A stretch of DNA of 41,981 nucleotides from Deltaproteobacteria bacterium (lineage in GTDB: Bacteria; Bdellovibrionota; JACOXK01; 2-02-FULL-40-11): contig JACQJD010000077.1 in assembly GCA_016198185.1 (NCBI GenBank), forward strand, positions 1-41,981. Direction: 5' to 3'. Within the stretch, counting starts at the first letter, position 1. Each line of letters begins with the position of its first letter. Below are positions 16,386 to 27,362 of this stretch, piece after piece. Both the position numbers and the translations under genes were made by a program. Under the pieces are notes generated by a model. That model was not told the origin of the DNA. It saw only the letters and a program-made list of their open reading frames with translations, and searched no databases.

Positions 16386-16396
16386 GATTTTACTCT

Positions 16397-17542
16397 ATGA
16401 TTGAAAGATATCTGAAGGTTCCTGTTTTACAAGACTTAAAGGAGAAGATGGTGTTTATCGGGGGGCCTCGTCAAGTGGGTAAAACTTTCTTGGCGTTAAG
16501 TTTGCTTTCGCCAAAAAGCTCTTCTGAAACCCACCCGAGTTATATGAACTGGGATGATCTGAAAGATCGAAAACTTCTTTTAAGAGGCGAGCTTCCTGCA
16601 AAACAAAAATTAATCGTTTTGGATGAAATTCATAAGTTTAAGAAATGGCGTAATTTGGTGAAAGGATTTTATGATAAACACAAATCTGAAACATCGTTTC
16701 TGATTACGGGGTCCGCGAGGCTGGATTATTATCGAAAAGGGGGAGATTCATTACAAGGTCGGTATCACTATTACAGGCTCCATCCTTTTACGTTGGGAGA
16801 GCTCCAAAACACGGGTGATGGGAAGGATTTATTGCCGGTATTAATGCAGTACAGTGGTTTTCCGGAGCCCTTTTTAAAACAGAATCAACGCGCACATGGT
16901 CGGTGGCAGCGCGAACGATTGGAACGTGTTTTATATCAAGACCTTCGCGATCTAGAAAATATCAAAGAAGTTAGCCTCATTGAGCTTTTGCTTGAACATT
17001 TGCCCGTCTGTGTAGGTTCTCCCTTGTCCATCAAAAGCCTTAAGGAGCTTATCGAGGTTTCTCATGCATCTGTTGAACGATGGATTCAAATTCTTGAACG
17101 ACTGTATGTTTGTTTTCGTATTGCGCCGTATGGTGCACCCAAAATACGCGCTGTTAAAAAGGAACAAAAATTGTATTTTTGGGATTGGACGCAAGTAGAG
17201 GAACCTGGGGCTAGATTTGAAAATTTAGTGGCGAGTCATTTGTTAAAATATTGCCATTATCTGGAGGATACGCAAGGCCATCGGATGGAGTTGCGCTATA
17301 TACGCGATATCGATAAACGTGAAATAGATTTTGTTGTCCTCAAAAATAAAAATCCACTTTTTGCAGTGGAATGTAAGACTGGGGAAGCCCGTGGAAATAG
17401 GGTGCATCATTATTTCAGAGAAAGAACAAAAATTCCAAAATTTTTTCAGGTTCATTTAGGCAAAAAGAATACGGGAAATGAAAATACAGATGTTCGTATT
17501 TTGCCGTTTGATCTTTTTTGCAAGGAATTAAATTTGCCTTGA
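16397..17542 (+). CDS. AAA+ ATPase with DUF4143 (AAA_14 family)
   Basis: A 381-residue protein with Walker A GGPRQVGKT (22-30), Walker B LIVLDEIHK (about 73-81) and a sensor-type LITGSARLD. LQGRYHYYRLHPFTLGEL follows, as in the AAA_14 group. The C-terminal DUF4143 part carries REIDFVVLKNKNPLFAVECK, the acid-x(n)-E-x-K pattern of restriction-endonuclease-like folds. The family is widespread in bacteria and archaea and often varies between strains; its role is not established. The gene lies between two 23-bp direct repeats and splits two minus-strand envelope genes, which fits a late arrival. A palindromic operator sits on its promoter, and no Shine-Dalgarno is present. Confidence 0.93.
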   Translation: MIERYLKVPVLQDLKEKMVFIGGPRQVGKTFLALSLLSPKSSSETHPSYMNWDDLKDRKLLLRGELPAKQKLIVLDEIHKFKKWRNLVKGFYDKHKSETSFLITGSARLDYYRKGGDSLQGRYHYYRLHPFTLGELQNTGDGKDLLPVLMQYSGFPEPFLKQNQRAHGRWQRERLERVLYQDLRDLENIKEVSLIELLLEHLPVCVGSPLSIKSLKELIEVSHASVERWIQILERLYVCFRIAPYGAPKIRAVKKEQKLYFWDWTQVEEPGARFENLVASHLLKYCHYLEDTQGHRMELRYIRDIDKREIDFVVLKNKNPLFAVECKTGEARGNRVHHYFRERTKIPKFFQVHLGKKNTGNENTDVRILPFDLFCKELNLP

Positions 17543-17591
17543 GCTCTTATTCCGAATCCAATTTTAGTGTTTTTTTATCACGGATCATTTG

Positions 17592-17614
17592 TGGTTTTTG
17601 GTTTGGTTTGTCAA
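17592..17614. repeat. 23-bp direct repeat, copy B
   Basis: Matches 16160-16182 at 22 of 23 positions. It lies in the short convergent gap between the ATPase gene and the secreted zincin gene, where a minus-strand promoter would serve no visible gene. That favours a repeat tied to the ATPase segment over a simple promoter motif. Confidence 0.75.
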
Positions 17615-17636
17615 ATTTTTTTTAACAATCGTTTTC

Positions 17637-20036
17637 TTAATTCTGTAGAAATTCTATCGTGGTTTCGATGTTTCGATCGCTGAGAGAAGCTTCATGGGCA
17701 GACAAATTATGATCGATGTAGTATGCTTTTTTAGTGGAATCATTTTCTTCATTCGAATACTCTTTTTGAACTCGTATTTTTCTTAACTTATAGGTTCCGC
17801 TGGGGCTGTCCTGATCTACCTCTTCAACGGGAAATTCATAAACAGAAATTTCATTTTTTGATGTTGTTTGGCTTGGATAAAGATCGGTTTCCAGGGTCGT
17901 GCCGTTTGGCTTTTCAATCACTACATTAAAATGAGCACGAGCCGATCCCAGGTTTTGTACGGGAATTTTGACATAAATAGTCGTTTTCCCATTTTCTTTT
18001 CTTTGAAAAACTTCCAATGCATCCAAAAGCATTTTGGGAGGTGTTCCATCGCCTTGCGGATTGCCAATGAGCACTTCATTATTTTCAGAAAAGGTTTTTG
18101 CGAATGCATCACCATAAAAATCTTTTGTTTCACGATAGTCTATCTCTGCACGATGAAGTTTTATTTTTTGCTCCTGCATTTGAGAAGGAAAATGGGCCAA
18201 CATCGTTATGCTTTCTGGTGCCATTTTTAAGAGTGTGGGTTGGGTGACAACTGTTCGAGGATCATTTTGGCCATAAGATTTTTCTTCTAAAATAGAAAGA
18301 CCACCCTGCAGTTGAATTAATGGCACGTTGAAAAGATGTGTTGATGTTGTGCCAGAGGGATGAATCCAGTAAAGCTTTATTGATTGAATATCTTGAGAAT
18401 ATTTCACGGGAAGCGTAACTTGAGCCCCGTCTTGAGATTTTTTTCCAAGAGAAAATGAAGCTTGGCTTTCTTCAAAAAAGGGATTTGGTCTTACTGCCAT
18501 ATGCATATTTCTCTGACCAGGGATGGGAATTGTTACTGGGGTACTAGGGGTGATAACTTTATAATTATTCCCATCTGAAACAAATACTTGTGTTAAAGAA
18601 TAGTCTCCAGGAAAGAGCTGCTCTAGATTTAATTTCTTGGCCTTATGAAAGTAAAAAAGATCAGCATCTTTAAATTTAACGCAATCTGCCTCACGAACAT
18701 CTAAAATACACAGGGTTGACCGATCCAGCACTTTGGGAGACTCAAAAAACAACGAGGCCTGAAGGATTTTTCTATTTTCCTTAAAGAGTCCTTGGCAGAT
18801 CAGCTTTTGTGTTTGTGGATCATACATGATTTTTAAAAAATCTTTTGCGCGATAAAGGGTTGGTGATATGCGATCTTGACACCCTTCTTCGACAGCGATT
18901 GATAAAGAAGGGATGCGTGTTGCATAATCATATTCTCTGTCTTTAAAAATAAATGTTTTTAAAAAGGCATAGGTTTGGGGGGAAGCTTGTTTTAAAAGCT
19001 CGGGTTCATACAAATACATCCTAAAAAGTTCCGCAAAATCTTCTTCTGGAGATTTCTTTTTTATCGCGTACTCTGAATAGAACTCCTGATTTGATTTTAT
19101 CGCTCTCCAGCCCTTCTCGTTTTTTTGCCATCTCAAATTTGTGAAATTATTTTGTAATGCCTGGCTCATCCCCGCCCACACCGCATGCCCAAGCTCATGT
19201 AAGAGTGTTTTTTCAAATTCCTGATGGTGCTCATTTTGAGAGGAGACATATAGGTTGATAGCCTGAGAATTTTTCTGATACCACCCAACATCACGAGAGG
19301 AATCTTCATGAATTTTGAGTGGTGCTTTGGTGCGGGCGATTCTTTTTAACCGCAAGAGCAATTTGATTTCCAGAGGAAGATCTGCCAATTGTTTGGCAAT
19401 GACGGCTAAGTCTTCTTTGTGTAAGGGAAGTTCTGTGGTGGCATCATAAGTTCCTTCTTGGCTTCCAACGGTAATATCATACGTCGATTTCAAAAAATCA
19501 ACGAGTTGATCTCGATTTAACATCGTTTGGATGAGGGATTCATAGAGGCTATTGTTAAATCGAATACGCTGGGTTGGCCTAACGGCGGTACCTGCCCGTG
19601 CTTTTTTTTGAACACTTTCGAGAAAGGTTTCACGAAAGGCATTGGTGGAGAAGAAATAATGAGTTCCCTTTTCAGATTCATCTAGGGTTACCTCTTGTGG
19701 AGGTTCTTTTTGAACCAAGGTAGGAGATTCACGATCTCTCCTATAAATATAAATGGGATTTCCTTTGGGCATTTGGAGTGCAGATAAAAAATAATAAAGA
19801 TAAAGCAAATCTTGAGATTGGAAGGCTTGAGATCCCTTTGAGAGTTGGACATTAAAATCTTCTTGGAGGGCGTCTAGAAGTTCTTCCACTGAAAAACTTT
19901 TAAGGCATGACTCCGGTGCAATATCGGTTTGACCCAGAAGTGTTTTTTGGAGCTCATCTTTTTCTTGAGGTACGGCTTGATTCAACGAGATGGTGATGAC
20001 GCCAAAAAATAAAAACAAAATAATGCGAGTTCTCAT
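17637..20036 (-). CDS. Secreted protein with an anthrax-lethal-factor-like zincin motif
   Basis: 799 residues with a signal peptide at about 1-21 (MRTRIILFLFFGVITISL onward). A zinc-binding HELGH (H280, E281, H284) lies in KTLLHELGHAVWAG. About 50 residues later comes SEYAIKKKSPEEDFAELF, with E336 as a probable third ligand. The pairing of HExxH with a YA-x(n)-EDFAE-x-F segment is typical of the ATLF-like gluzincins (anthrax lethal factor C-terminal domain and related secreted proteases). The C-terminal half (about 420-799) is probably beta-rich, binding or extracellular domains, with no motif I can name. The start has no Shine-Dalgarno. It is divergent from pyrG. The substrate is unknown, and protease activity is inferred. 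Confidence 0.78.
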   Translation of the reverse strand: MRTRIILFLFFGVITISLNQAVPQEKDELQKTLLGQTDIAPESCLKSFSVEELLDALQEDFNVQLSKGSQAFQSQDLLYLYYFLSALQMPKGNPIYIYRRDRESPTLVQKEPPQEVTLDESEKGTHYFFSTNAFRETFLESVQKKARAGTAVRPTQRIRFNNSLYESLIQTMLNRDQLVDFLKSTYDITVGSQEGTYDATTELPLHKEDLAVIAKQLADLPLEIKLLLRLKRIARTKAPLKIHEDSSRDVGWYQKNSQAINLYVSSQNEHHQEFEKTLLHELGHAVWAGMSQALQNNFTNLRWQKNEKGWRAIKSNQEFYSEYAIKKKSPEEDFAELFRMYLYEPELLKQASPQTYAFLKTFIFKDREYDYATRIPSLSIAVEEGCQDRISPTLYRAKDFLKIMYDPQTQKLICQGLFKENRKILQASLFFESPKVLDRSTLCILDVREADCVKFKDADLFYFHKAKKLNLEQLFPGDYSLTQVFVSDGNNYKVITPSTPVTIPIPGQRNMHMAVRPNPFFEESQASFSLGKKSQDGAQVTLPVKYSQDIQSIKLYWIHPSGTTSTHLFNVPLIQLQGGLSILEEKSYGQNDPRTVVTQPTLLKMAPESITMLAHFPSQMQEQKIKLHRAEIDYRETKDFYGDAFAKTFSENNEVLIGNPQGDGTPPKMLLDALEVFQRKENGKTTIYVKIPVQNLGSARAHFNVVIEKPNGTTLETDLYPSQTTSKNEISVYEFPVEEVDQDSPSGTYKLRKIRVQKEYSNEENDSTKKAYYIDHNLSAHEASLSDRNIETTIEFLQN

Positions 20037-20107
20037 ACTATTTTAATGATGTATCGGTTAAATGCGTGCGAAGCTTTAAAAAAGAAACTTTAAAAAGACC
20101 GCATTTC

Positions 20108-20135
20108 TTGACAGCGCGGAAAAAGAGACTATACT
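20108..20135 (+). promoter_or_regulatory. Sigma-70 promoter of the pyrG operon
   Basis: TTGACA (20108-20113), 16 bases, TATACT (20130-20135): a strong consensus match about 65 bases before the chosen pyrG start. Confidence 0.8.
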
Positions 20136-20164
20136 GACCTTCCATAATAAGCCTTTCCGGCTAA

Positions 20165-22706
<2,542 letters not shown>

Positions 22707-22708
22707 GG

Positions 22709-23665
22709 ATGTCTGTTTTAGAAGATGCCAAGAACGTTTTAAAAATTGAATCCAATGCTATTTTAAGTTTAATTGATCGATTGGACAGCCGTTTTGAAAA
22801 AGCGGTTGATTTTTTATTTCATTGCGAAGGCAAAGTGGTTGTGACGGGCATGGGAAAGTCTGGGCAAATTGCTAAGAAAATAGCAGCGACGTTTGCCAGT
22901 ACTGGAACGCCCGCATTTTTTTTACACCCAGCAGAAGGCATCCATGGAGATTTGGGAATGGTGGGGCGGGAAGATGTGGTGTTGGCGATTTCTTACAGTG
23001 GCAATACCGAAGAATTGCTTAAAATTCTTCCCACCGTTAAAAGAATTGGTGCCAAAGTGATTGGGATGACGGGTAGACCTCAGTCCGAACTTTCCAAAGC
23101 CAGCGATGTTTGTTTAAGTTTAACCGTTCCTGAAGAAGCATGCCCGATGGGGTTAGCGCCTACAGCCAGCACGACGGCTACGTTGGCTTTGGGAGATGCC
23201 TTGGCGGTGGCTGTTTTAAAAAAGAGAAATTTTAAGGAAGCTGATTTTGCCTTGTTTCATCCTGGAGGTACCTTAGGCAAAAGGTTACTTTTAAAAGTAC
23301 AAGACATCATGAAAGTAATTCCCCATGTCCCTTTGGTCCGGATCGACCAAGACATGAAAGAGGTTCTTATGGAAATTACGGGTAAAAAGTTAGGGGTCAC
23401 AGGGGTGGTGAATCACGAAAATCAGTTGGCAGGCATCATTACCGATGGTGATTTAAGACGTCATTTAGACAATGAGTTTTTCTTAAAAACGCCCATCGAT
23501 ATTATGACACGTGATCCTAAAACCATTGGGGCGGATGAACTGGCGGTTCAGGCCGTTCAAATCATGGAGACACATAAAATTACGTCTCTTTTTATTGTCA
23601 CAAATTTGATGCAACCTATTGGAATTATTCATCTTCACGATCTTATTGAAGCAAAGCTCGTCTAA
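22709..23665 (+). CDS. kdsD: Arabinose-5-phosphate isomerase
   Basis: Converts ribulose 5-phosphate to arabinose 5-phosphate, the KdsA substrate. The 318-residue protein has an N-terminal SIS sugar-isomerase domain (VVVTGMGKSGQIAKKIAATF, FLHPAEGIHGDLGMV, ISYSGNTEELL) and two C-terminal CBS domains (about 205-318; VTGVVNHENQLAGIITDGDL and ITSLFIVTNLMQPIGIIHLH). An AAGGA site lies before the ATG at 22709; a TTG at 22703 is less likely. The sigma-54 promoter of the next genes starts 11 bases after its stop. No kdsC phosphatase follows, although related genomes often have it here. Confidence 0.95.
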   Translation: MSVLEDAKNVLKIESNAILSLIDRLDSRFEKAVDFLFHCEGKVVVTGMGKSGQIAKKIAATFASTGTPAFFLHPAEGIHGDLGMVGREDVVLAISYSGNTEELLKILPTVKRIGAKVIGMTGRPQSELSKASDVCLSLTVPEEACPMGLAPTASTTATLALGDALAVAVLKKRNFKEADFALFHPGGTLGKRLLLKVQDIMKVIPHVPLVRIDQDMKEVLMEITGKKLGVTGVVNHENQLAGIITDGDLRRHLDNEFFLKTPIDIMTRDPKTIGADELAVQAVQIMETHKITSLFIVTNLMQPIGIIHLHDLIEAKLV

Positions 23666-23675
23666 AAGACATTTT

Positions 23676-23691
23676 TGGCATGATTTTTGCT
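23676..23691 (+). promoter_or_regulatory. Sigma-54 promoter of the lpt-rpoN-hpf-rapZ genes
   Basis: TGGCAT (23676-23681), GATTT spacer, TTGCT (23687-23691). The GG (23677-23678) and GC (23689-23690) are exactly 12 bases apart, as sigma-54 needs. The 18 bases TTGGCATGATTTTTGCTA recur unchanged at 29566-29583. Confidence 0.8.
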
Positions 23692-23700
23692 AGAAGTCTT

Positions 23701-23729
23701 TTGACACTTCTAAACTCTAATGATACCAT
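23701..23729 (+). promoter_or_regulatory. Possible sigma-70 promoter overlapping the sigma-54 start region
   Basis: TTGACA (23701-23706), 17 bases, TACCAT (23724-23729). It lies just downstream of the sigma-54 elements, so the operon could have both basal and activator-dependent transcription. Confidence 0.5.
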
Positions 23730-23769
23730 AAATTTGTCTCGTCTGACTCATAAAGGTGGAAGGTAACGA

Positions 23770-24735
23770 ATGGTCATGCTTCATAAGGTAACGCCCTTAG
23801 GGTTGGTAATAGTTGGGGTGGTCGTTTTAGAATTCTTCATTTTAATTCCACGAACCATACGAGATGCTGAAAAAAAGCACTTTTTGCCACCGGCGGAGGA
23901 TGTTGATTTAAGTATTCAGGGGTTTCGAGCGGCCAATTTGAATGCCGATGGTCAAAAAGAAACGGTGGAAGCAAAAGAAGCCGAGCTTTATCAGCAACAA
24001 GGTTTTGTCATTTTAAAGGAAGTAACCGCTCGAATTTATGCAGAGGGGGATCATGTCATTCATGTTCGAGGGAAACGCGGAAAATATTTTTTAAATACGA
24101 AAGACATTGAGTTTTTTGGAGATATTATTGTGACATCTGAAAATTTAGGATACGAACTTAAAACAGAATATTTAAAATATGCAAAAGGGGAAAAGGTTTT
24201 ATCCTCTCATGAACCTATTTGGTTTGCAGGTCCCAATCCCCAAACCCCTTCTTTAGAAGTGACCGCCAAAGGGATGCACGTGGAAACACGCAAAGAAGAG
24301 CTGAAGCTCTTATCTCAGGTTCATTGTAAAAAATTTGATGAAGATGCCGAAAATATTGATGTTCAATCAGATAAGGCCACTGTGTATCTCAATAAAAATA
24401 AAGCCTTATTTGTGGACAATGTGGTGGTGACCCAAAGAGACATGAATATTTTTTCAGATCGGTTTTTAATGGCGTACAATAAGAAAAATAAATCCATTGA
24501 TCGGGCGGAAGCTTCTCAAAATGTTAAAATTGTTCAGGAAGATCGAGTGGCATCTTGTCAAAAAGCTCTTTTTTTAAATCGGAAACAAAAAATTATTTTA
24601 ACCGGAAATCCACGGGTGGTTCAAGGGGGTGATTCCGTTTCGGCGAAAGTGGTTATTTTTTTTACTGCGGAGAACAAAATTTTATTTGATGAAGCTGTGG
24701 GCGAAGTCAAAGAGTTGGGATTAGAGGGATTTTAA
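23770..24735 (+). CDS. LptC-LptA fusion, LPS transport protein
   Basis: 321 residues with one N-terminal membrane segment (about 9-27) and the rest periplasmic. Residues to about 195 resemble LptC (DLSIQGFRAANLNADGQKE, EAKEAELYQQQGFVILKEV). From about 200 onward the chain follows LptA/OstA organisation (NIDVQSDKATVYLNKNKALF, RAEASQNVKIVQEDR, ILTGNPRVVQGGDSVSA). Separate LptC and LptA proteins are each about 180-190 residues, so this is a compact fusion of the inner-membrane anchor and the periplasmic bridge. A GGAAGG site precedes the ATG. The stop overlaps the lptB start (TAATG). Homology of the second half is by motif and gene order, without a search. Confidence 0.8.
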   Translation: MVMLHKVTPLGLVIVGVVVLEFFILIPRTIRDAEKKHFLPPAEDVDLSIQGFRAANLNADGQKETVEAKEAELYQQQGFVILKEVTARIYAEGDHVIHVRGKRGKYFLNTKDIEFFGDIIVTSENLGYELKTEYLKYAKGEKVLSSHEPIWFAGPNPQTPSLEVTAKGMHVETRKEELKLLSQVHCKKFDEDAENIDVQSDKATVYLNKNKALFVDNVVVTQRDMNIFSDRFLMAYNKKNKSIDRAEASQNVKIVQEDRVASCQKALFLNRKQKIILTGNPRVVQGGDSVSAKVVIFFTAENKILFDEAVGEVKELGLEGF

Positions 24736-25457
24736 TGCATACGTTGACGGTTCGGAACATTTCTAAAAATTTTGGTACGCGAAGGGTGGTGGATTCTGTG
24801 TCCTTCGAAGTAAAGTCTGGGCAGGTGATTGGGCTTTTGGGCCCCAATGGCGCTGGCAAAACCACCAGTTTTTATATGGTGGTGGGTATTGTAAAACCCG
24901 ATTCAGGGACGGTCTTATTAGATGATGTATCTCTCCAGGATCGCCCCATGTATCAGCGGGCGAGGCTTGGATTAAGTTATTTACCTCAGGAGCCTTCTAT
25001 TTTTAGAAAATTAACGGTTCGAGAAAATATCATGGCCGTTTTGGAAAACATGCCCCTTTCACTGACGGATCGTGAAAGTAGACTCCAATCGTTGTTGGAA
25101 GAGTTAAGCATTACACACCTTGTGGATAGTTTTGCATTTCAATTGTCTGGTGGAGAGCGCCGTCGTGTGGAAGTGGCGCGGGCGTTGGCGACCAATCCTC
25201 ATTTTATGTTGCTCGATGAACCTTTTGCTGGGATTGATCCCATTGCGGTTATTGAATTACAAAAAATTATTAACCAACTGAAAGCCAGCAACATTGGGAT
25301 TTTAATTACCGATCATAATGTGAGGGAAACGTTGGGAATTTGTGATTTAAGTTATTTATTGAAGGACGGTCATGTGCAAGAGGTGGGAACGGCAGAACAA
25401 CTGGTCAATAGCCCCTTGGCACGACAGACGTATTTGGGTGAAAATTTTAGACTTTAA
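24735..25457 (+). CDS. lptB: LPS export ABC transporter ATP-binding protein
   Basis: Powers LPS extraction from the inner membrane with LptF/G, which are not in this window. The 240-residue protein has Walker A LLGPNGAGKTT, Q-loop LPQEPSIFRKLT, signature LSGGERRRVE, Walker B FMLLDEPFAGIDP and switch His in ITDHNVRETL. Length and the segment SYLPQEPSIFRKLTVREN are typical of LptB. It begins one base inside the stop codon of the LptC-LptA gene (TAATG), so translation is coupled, and it is followed after 11 bases by rpoN. Confidence 0.96.
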   Translation: MHTLTVRNISKNFGTRRVVDSVSFEVKSGQVIGLLGPNGAGKTTSFYMVVGIVKPDSGTVLLDDVSLQDRPMYQRARLGLSYLPQEPSIFRKLTVRENIMAVLENMPLSLTDRESRLQSLLEELSITHLVDSFAFQLSGGERRRVEVARALATNPHFMLLDEPFAGIDPIAVIELQKIINQLKASNIGILITDHNVRETLGICDLSYLLKDGHVQEVGTAEQLVNSPLARQTYLGENFRL

Positions 25458-25468
25458 CAGAGGAATGT

Positions 25469-26890
25469 ATGGCCATTGAAATGAAACAATCTTTGAAGAT
25501 GCAGCAGTCGCTGGTGATGACACCTCAATTGCAGCAGGCGATCAAATTGCTTCAACTTTCTCGTTTAGAGCTCGAGAATGTTATTACCAAAGAAATGATG
25601 GAAAACCCTGTCCTTGAAGAAGGCGGGGAGCCCGAGGAAGAACCCAAAGAAGCGCCGGCGCCAGATCGGCAAGAAAAGGAACCTGAAAAAATGGTTGAGG
25701 GCGAAGATAGTTTTGATTGGCAGTCCTATGTTGAAAGTTACAATCCATCGTTACCGGGTTCTTTGGTTGGTAAATCTCCGGATGAAGGGACGCCCTTTGA
25801 AAACGTCATCACCAAAACCAAGGATCTTCATGAACATTTGCAGTGGCAAGTGCAGATGGCCAGGTGGGAGCTCAAAGAAGAAGAACAAATGGCACTGGTC
25901 TTGGTGGGCAATATTAATGACGATGGGTATTTGAGGACCCCTTTGCAAGAAATCGCAACCAAAGAAGGGTATGAGGTTTCGGCATTGGAAAAAGTATTAA
26001 AAAAAATTCAAGAGTTTGATCCCATTGGGGTGGGTGCCAGAGATTTGAGAGAGTGTTTGATGGCGCAGGCCAAGCAGCTTCCCGTGAGAGATCCAGATCT
26101 CGAAACGTTGATTCAGCAGCAACTTCAGCATTTGGAAAGAAAAAGCTATGATGTGATTGCCAGAGCTATGAAGTTACCCATGGAAAAAGTGGTTGAGCTC
26201 AGTCAAGTCATTTTTAACATGGAGCCCAGACCCGGTCGTGCTTTTTCCAATGTGGAAACGCAGTATATTACGCCCGATGTCTTTGTGACCTCCATGAATG
26301 GCCAGTATGTGATCACCCTCAATGAAGATGGCTTACCCAAGCTTAAAATCAGTAATTTTTATAAAAATGTGCTGTCTGGAAAAGAAGAGGGTGCGTTGAC
26401 GAAAGAATATATTCAAGAAAAGTTGCGTTCTGCGATTTGGCTCATTCGATCGATTCACCAACGCCAACGAACGATTTATAAAGTGACAGAAAGTATTGTG
26501 AATTATCAGAAAGATTTTTTAGATCATGGCATCTTACATTTGAAACCAATGGTTTTACGGGATGTGGCCAGAGACATTAATATGCATGAATCAACGATCA
26601 GTCGGGTGACAACGAATAAATATGTTCACACGCCCCAGGGGATTTTTGAACTTAAATATTTCTTTAATTCCAGTGTGGGGCTCCCTGGAGAAACGGGTAT
26701 TGCCACCGAAAGCATTAAAGAAAAAATTCGAAAAATTGTGGCTGCGGAAGATGTGAAGCACCCCTATTCTGATCAAAACTTGGTAGATATGCTTAAAGCC
26801 GAAGGGATTACGGTTGCACGGCGAACGGTTGCCAAGTACCGAGAGGTATTGAATATTTTGCCATCTTCCAGAAGAAAAAAGTTTTTTTAA
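25469..26890 (+). CDS. rpoN: RNA polymerase sigma-54 factor
   Basis: The 473-residue sigma factor has the N-terminal Gln/Leu-rich activator-contact region I (MKQSLKMQQSLVMTPQLQQA, LLQLSRLEL), an acidic region II (about 45-90), a core-binding domain (VGARDLRECL, MEPRPGRAFS), a helix-turn-helix part (DINMHESTISRVTTNKYV) and the RpoN box ARRTVAKYREVLNILPSS. AGAGGAA precedes the ATG. It recognises -24/-12 promoters and needs an AAA+ activator such as the one at 3582-4955. A -24/-12 promoter lies upstream of its own gene cluster, so autoregulation is likely. The order lptB-rpoN-hpf is conserved in many proteobacteria. Confidence 0.98.
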   Translation: MAIEMKQSLKMQQSLVMTPQLQQAIKLLQLSRLELENVITKEMMENPVLEEGGEPEEEPKEAPAPDRQEKEPEKMVEGEDSFDWQSYVESYNPSLPGSLVGKSPDEGTPFENVITKTKDLHEHLQWQVQMARWELKEEEQMALVLVGNINDDGYLRTPLQEIATKEGYEVSALEKVLKKIQEFDPIGVGARDLRECLMAQAKQLPVRDPDLETLIQQQLQHLERKSYDVIARAMKLPMEKVVELSQVIFNMEPRPGRAFSNVETQYITPDVFVTSMNGQYVITLNEDGLPKLKISNFYKNVLSGKEEGALTKEYIQEKLRSAIWLIRSIHQRQRTIYKVTESIVNYQKDFLDHGILHLKPMVLRDVARDINMHESTISRVTTNKYVHTPQGIFELKYFFNSSVGLPGETGIATESIKEKIRKIVAAEDVKHPYSDQNLVDMLKAEGITVARRTVAKYREVLNILPSSRRKKFF

Positions 26891-26930
26891 ATAAAAAATA
26901 TGATAGGACTAGATTTGTAAGGAGGTTATT

Positions 26931-27362
26931 ATGGAAACCGAATTTATTTTTCGTCATATGGATGCTACCGAGGGGTTAAAGGCGCATACCCAACAAAAAA
27001 TTGAAAAACTGCAAAAACACATGATGCGTCCCACGCACATGAAGGTTATTTTTTCGATGGAGCGATTTATGCATCGTGTGGATATCACCTTTCATGAGGA
27101 GCATGAGGTTTTTCATGCCTTGGGAGAGACCAATGATATGTATGCCTCCATCGATCAAGCGATGCACAGTTTAGAAGAGCAATTGAGGCGCTATCGAGAT
27201 CGGATGAAAGATCATAAAAATTATCCTCGTTCAAAAGAAGGTAAGTTGAGAGGGGCTGGGGATCTTCATGATACCCCCCATCTTTCAGCTGCTGAGACGT
27301 ATTATGAACAGCACACACCTGCTGCTGTGACGGAGACTCGTAAAAAGAAGAAAAGGGCATGA
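26931..27362 (+). CDS. hpf: Ribosome hibernation promoting factor / sigma-54 modulation protein
   Basis: A 143-residue member of the HPF/YfiA family, which binds the 30S subunit and inactivates ribosomes in stationary phase. The N-terminal about 100 residues follow the family (MKVIFSMERFMHRVDITFH, DMYASIDQAMHSLEEQLRRY). The tail is charged and ends in a lysine run, with no long-form dimerisation domain. The ribosome-binding site AAGGAGG is a perfect match, the strongest of the operon, consistent with high expression. The stop overlaps the rapZ start (ATGA). Confidence 0.95.
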   Translation: METEFIFRHMDATEGLKAHTQQKIEKLQKHMMRPTHMKVIFSMERFMHRVDITFHEEHEVFHALGETNDMYASIDQAMHSLEEQLRRYRDRMKDHKNYPRSKEGKLRGAGDLHDTPHLSAAETYYEQHTPAAVTETRKKKKRA

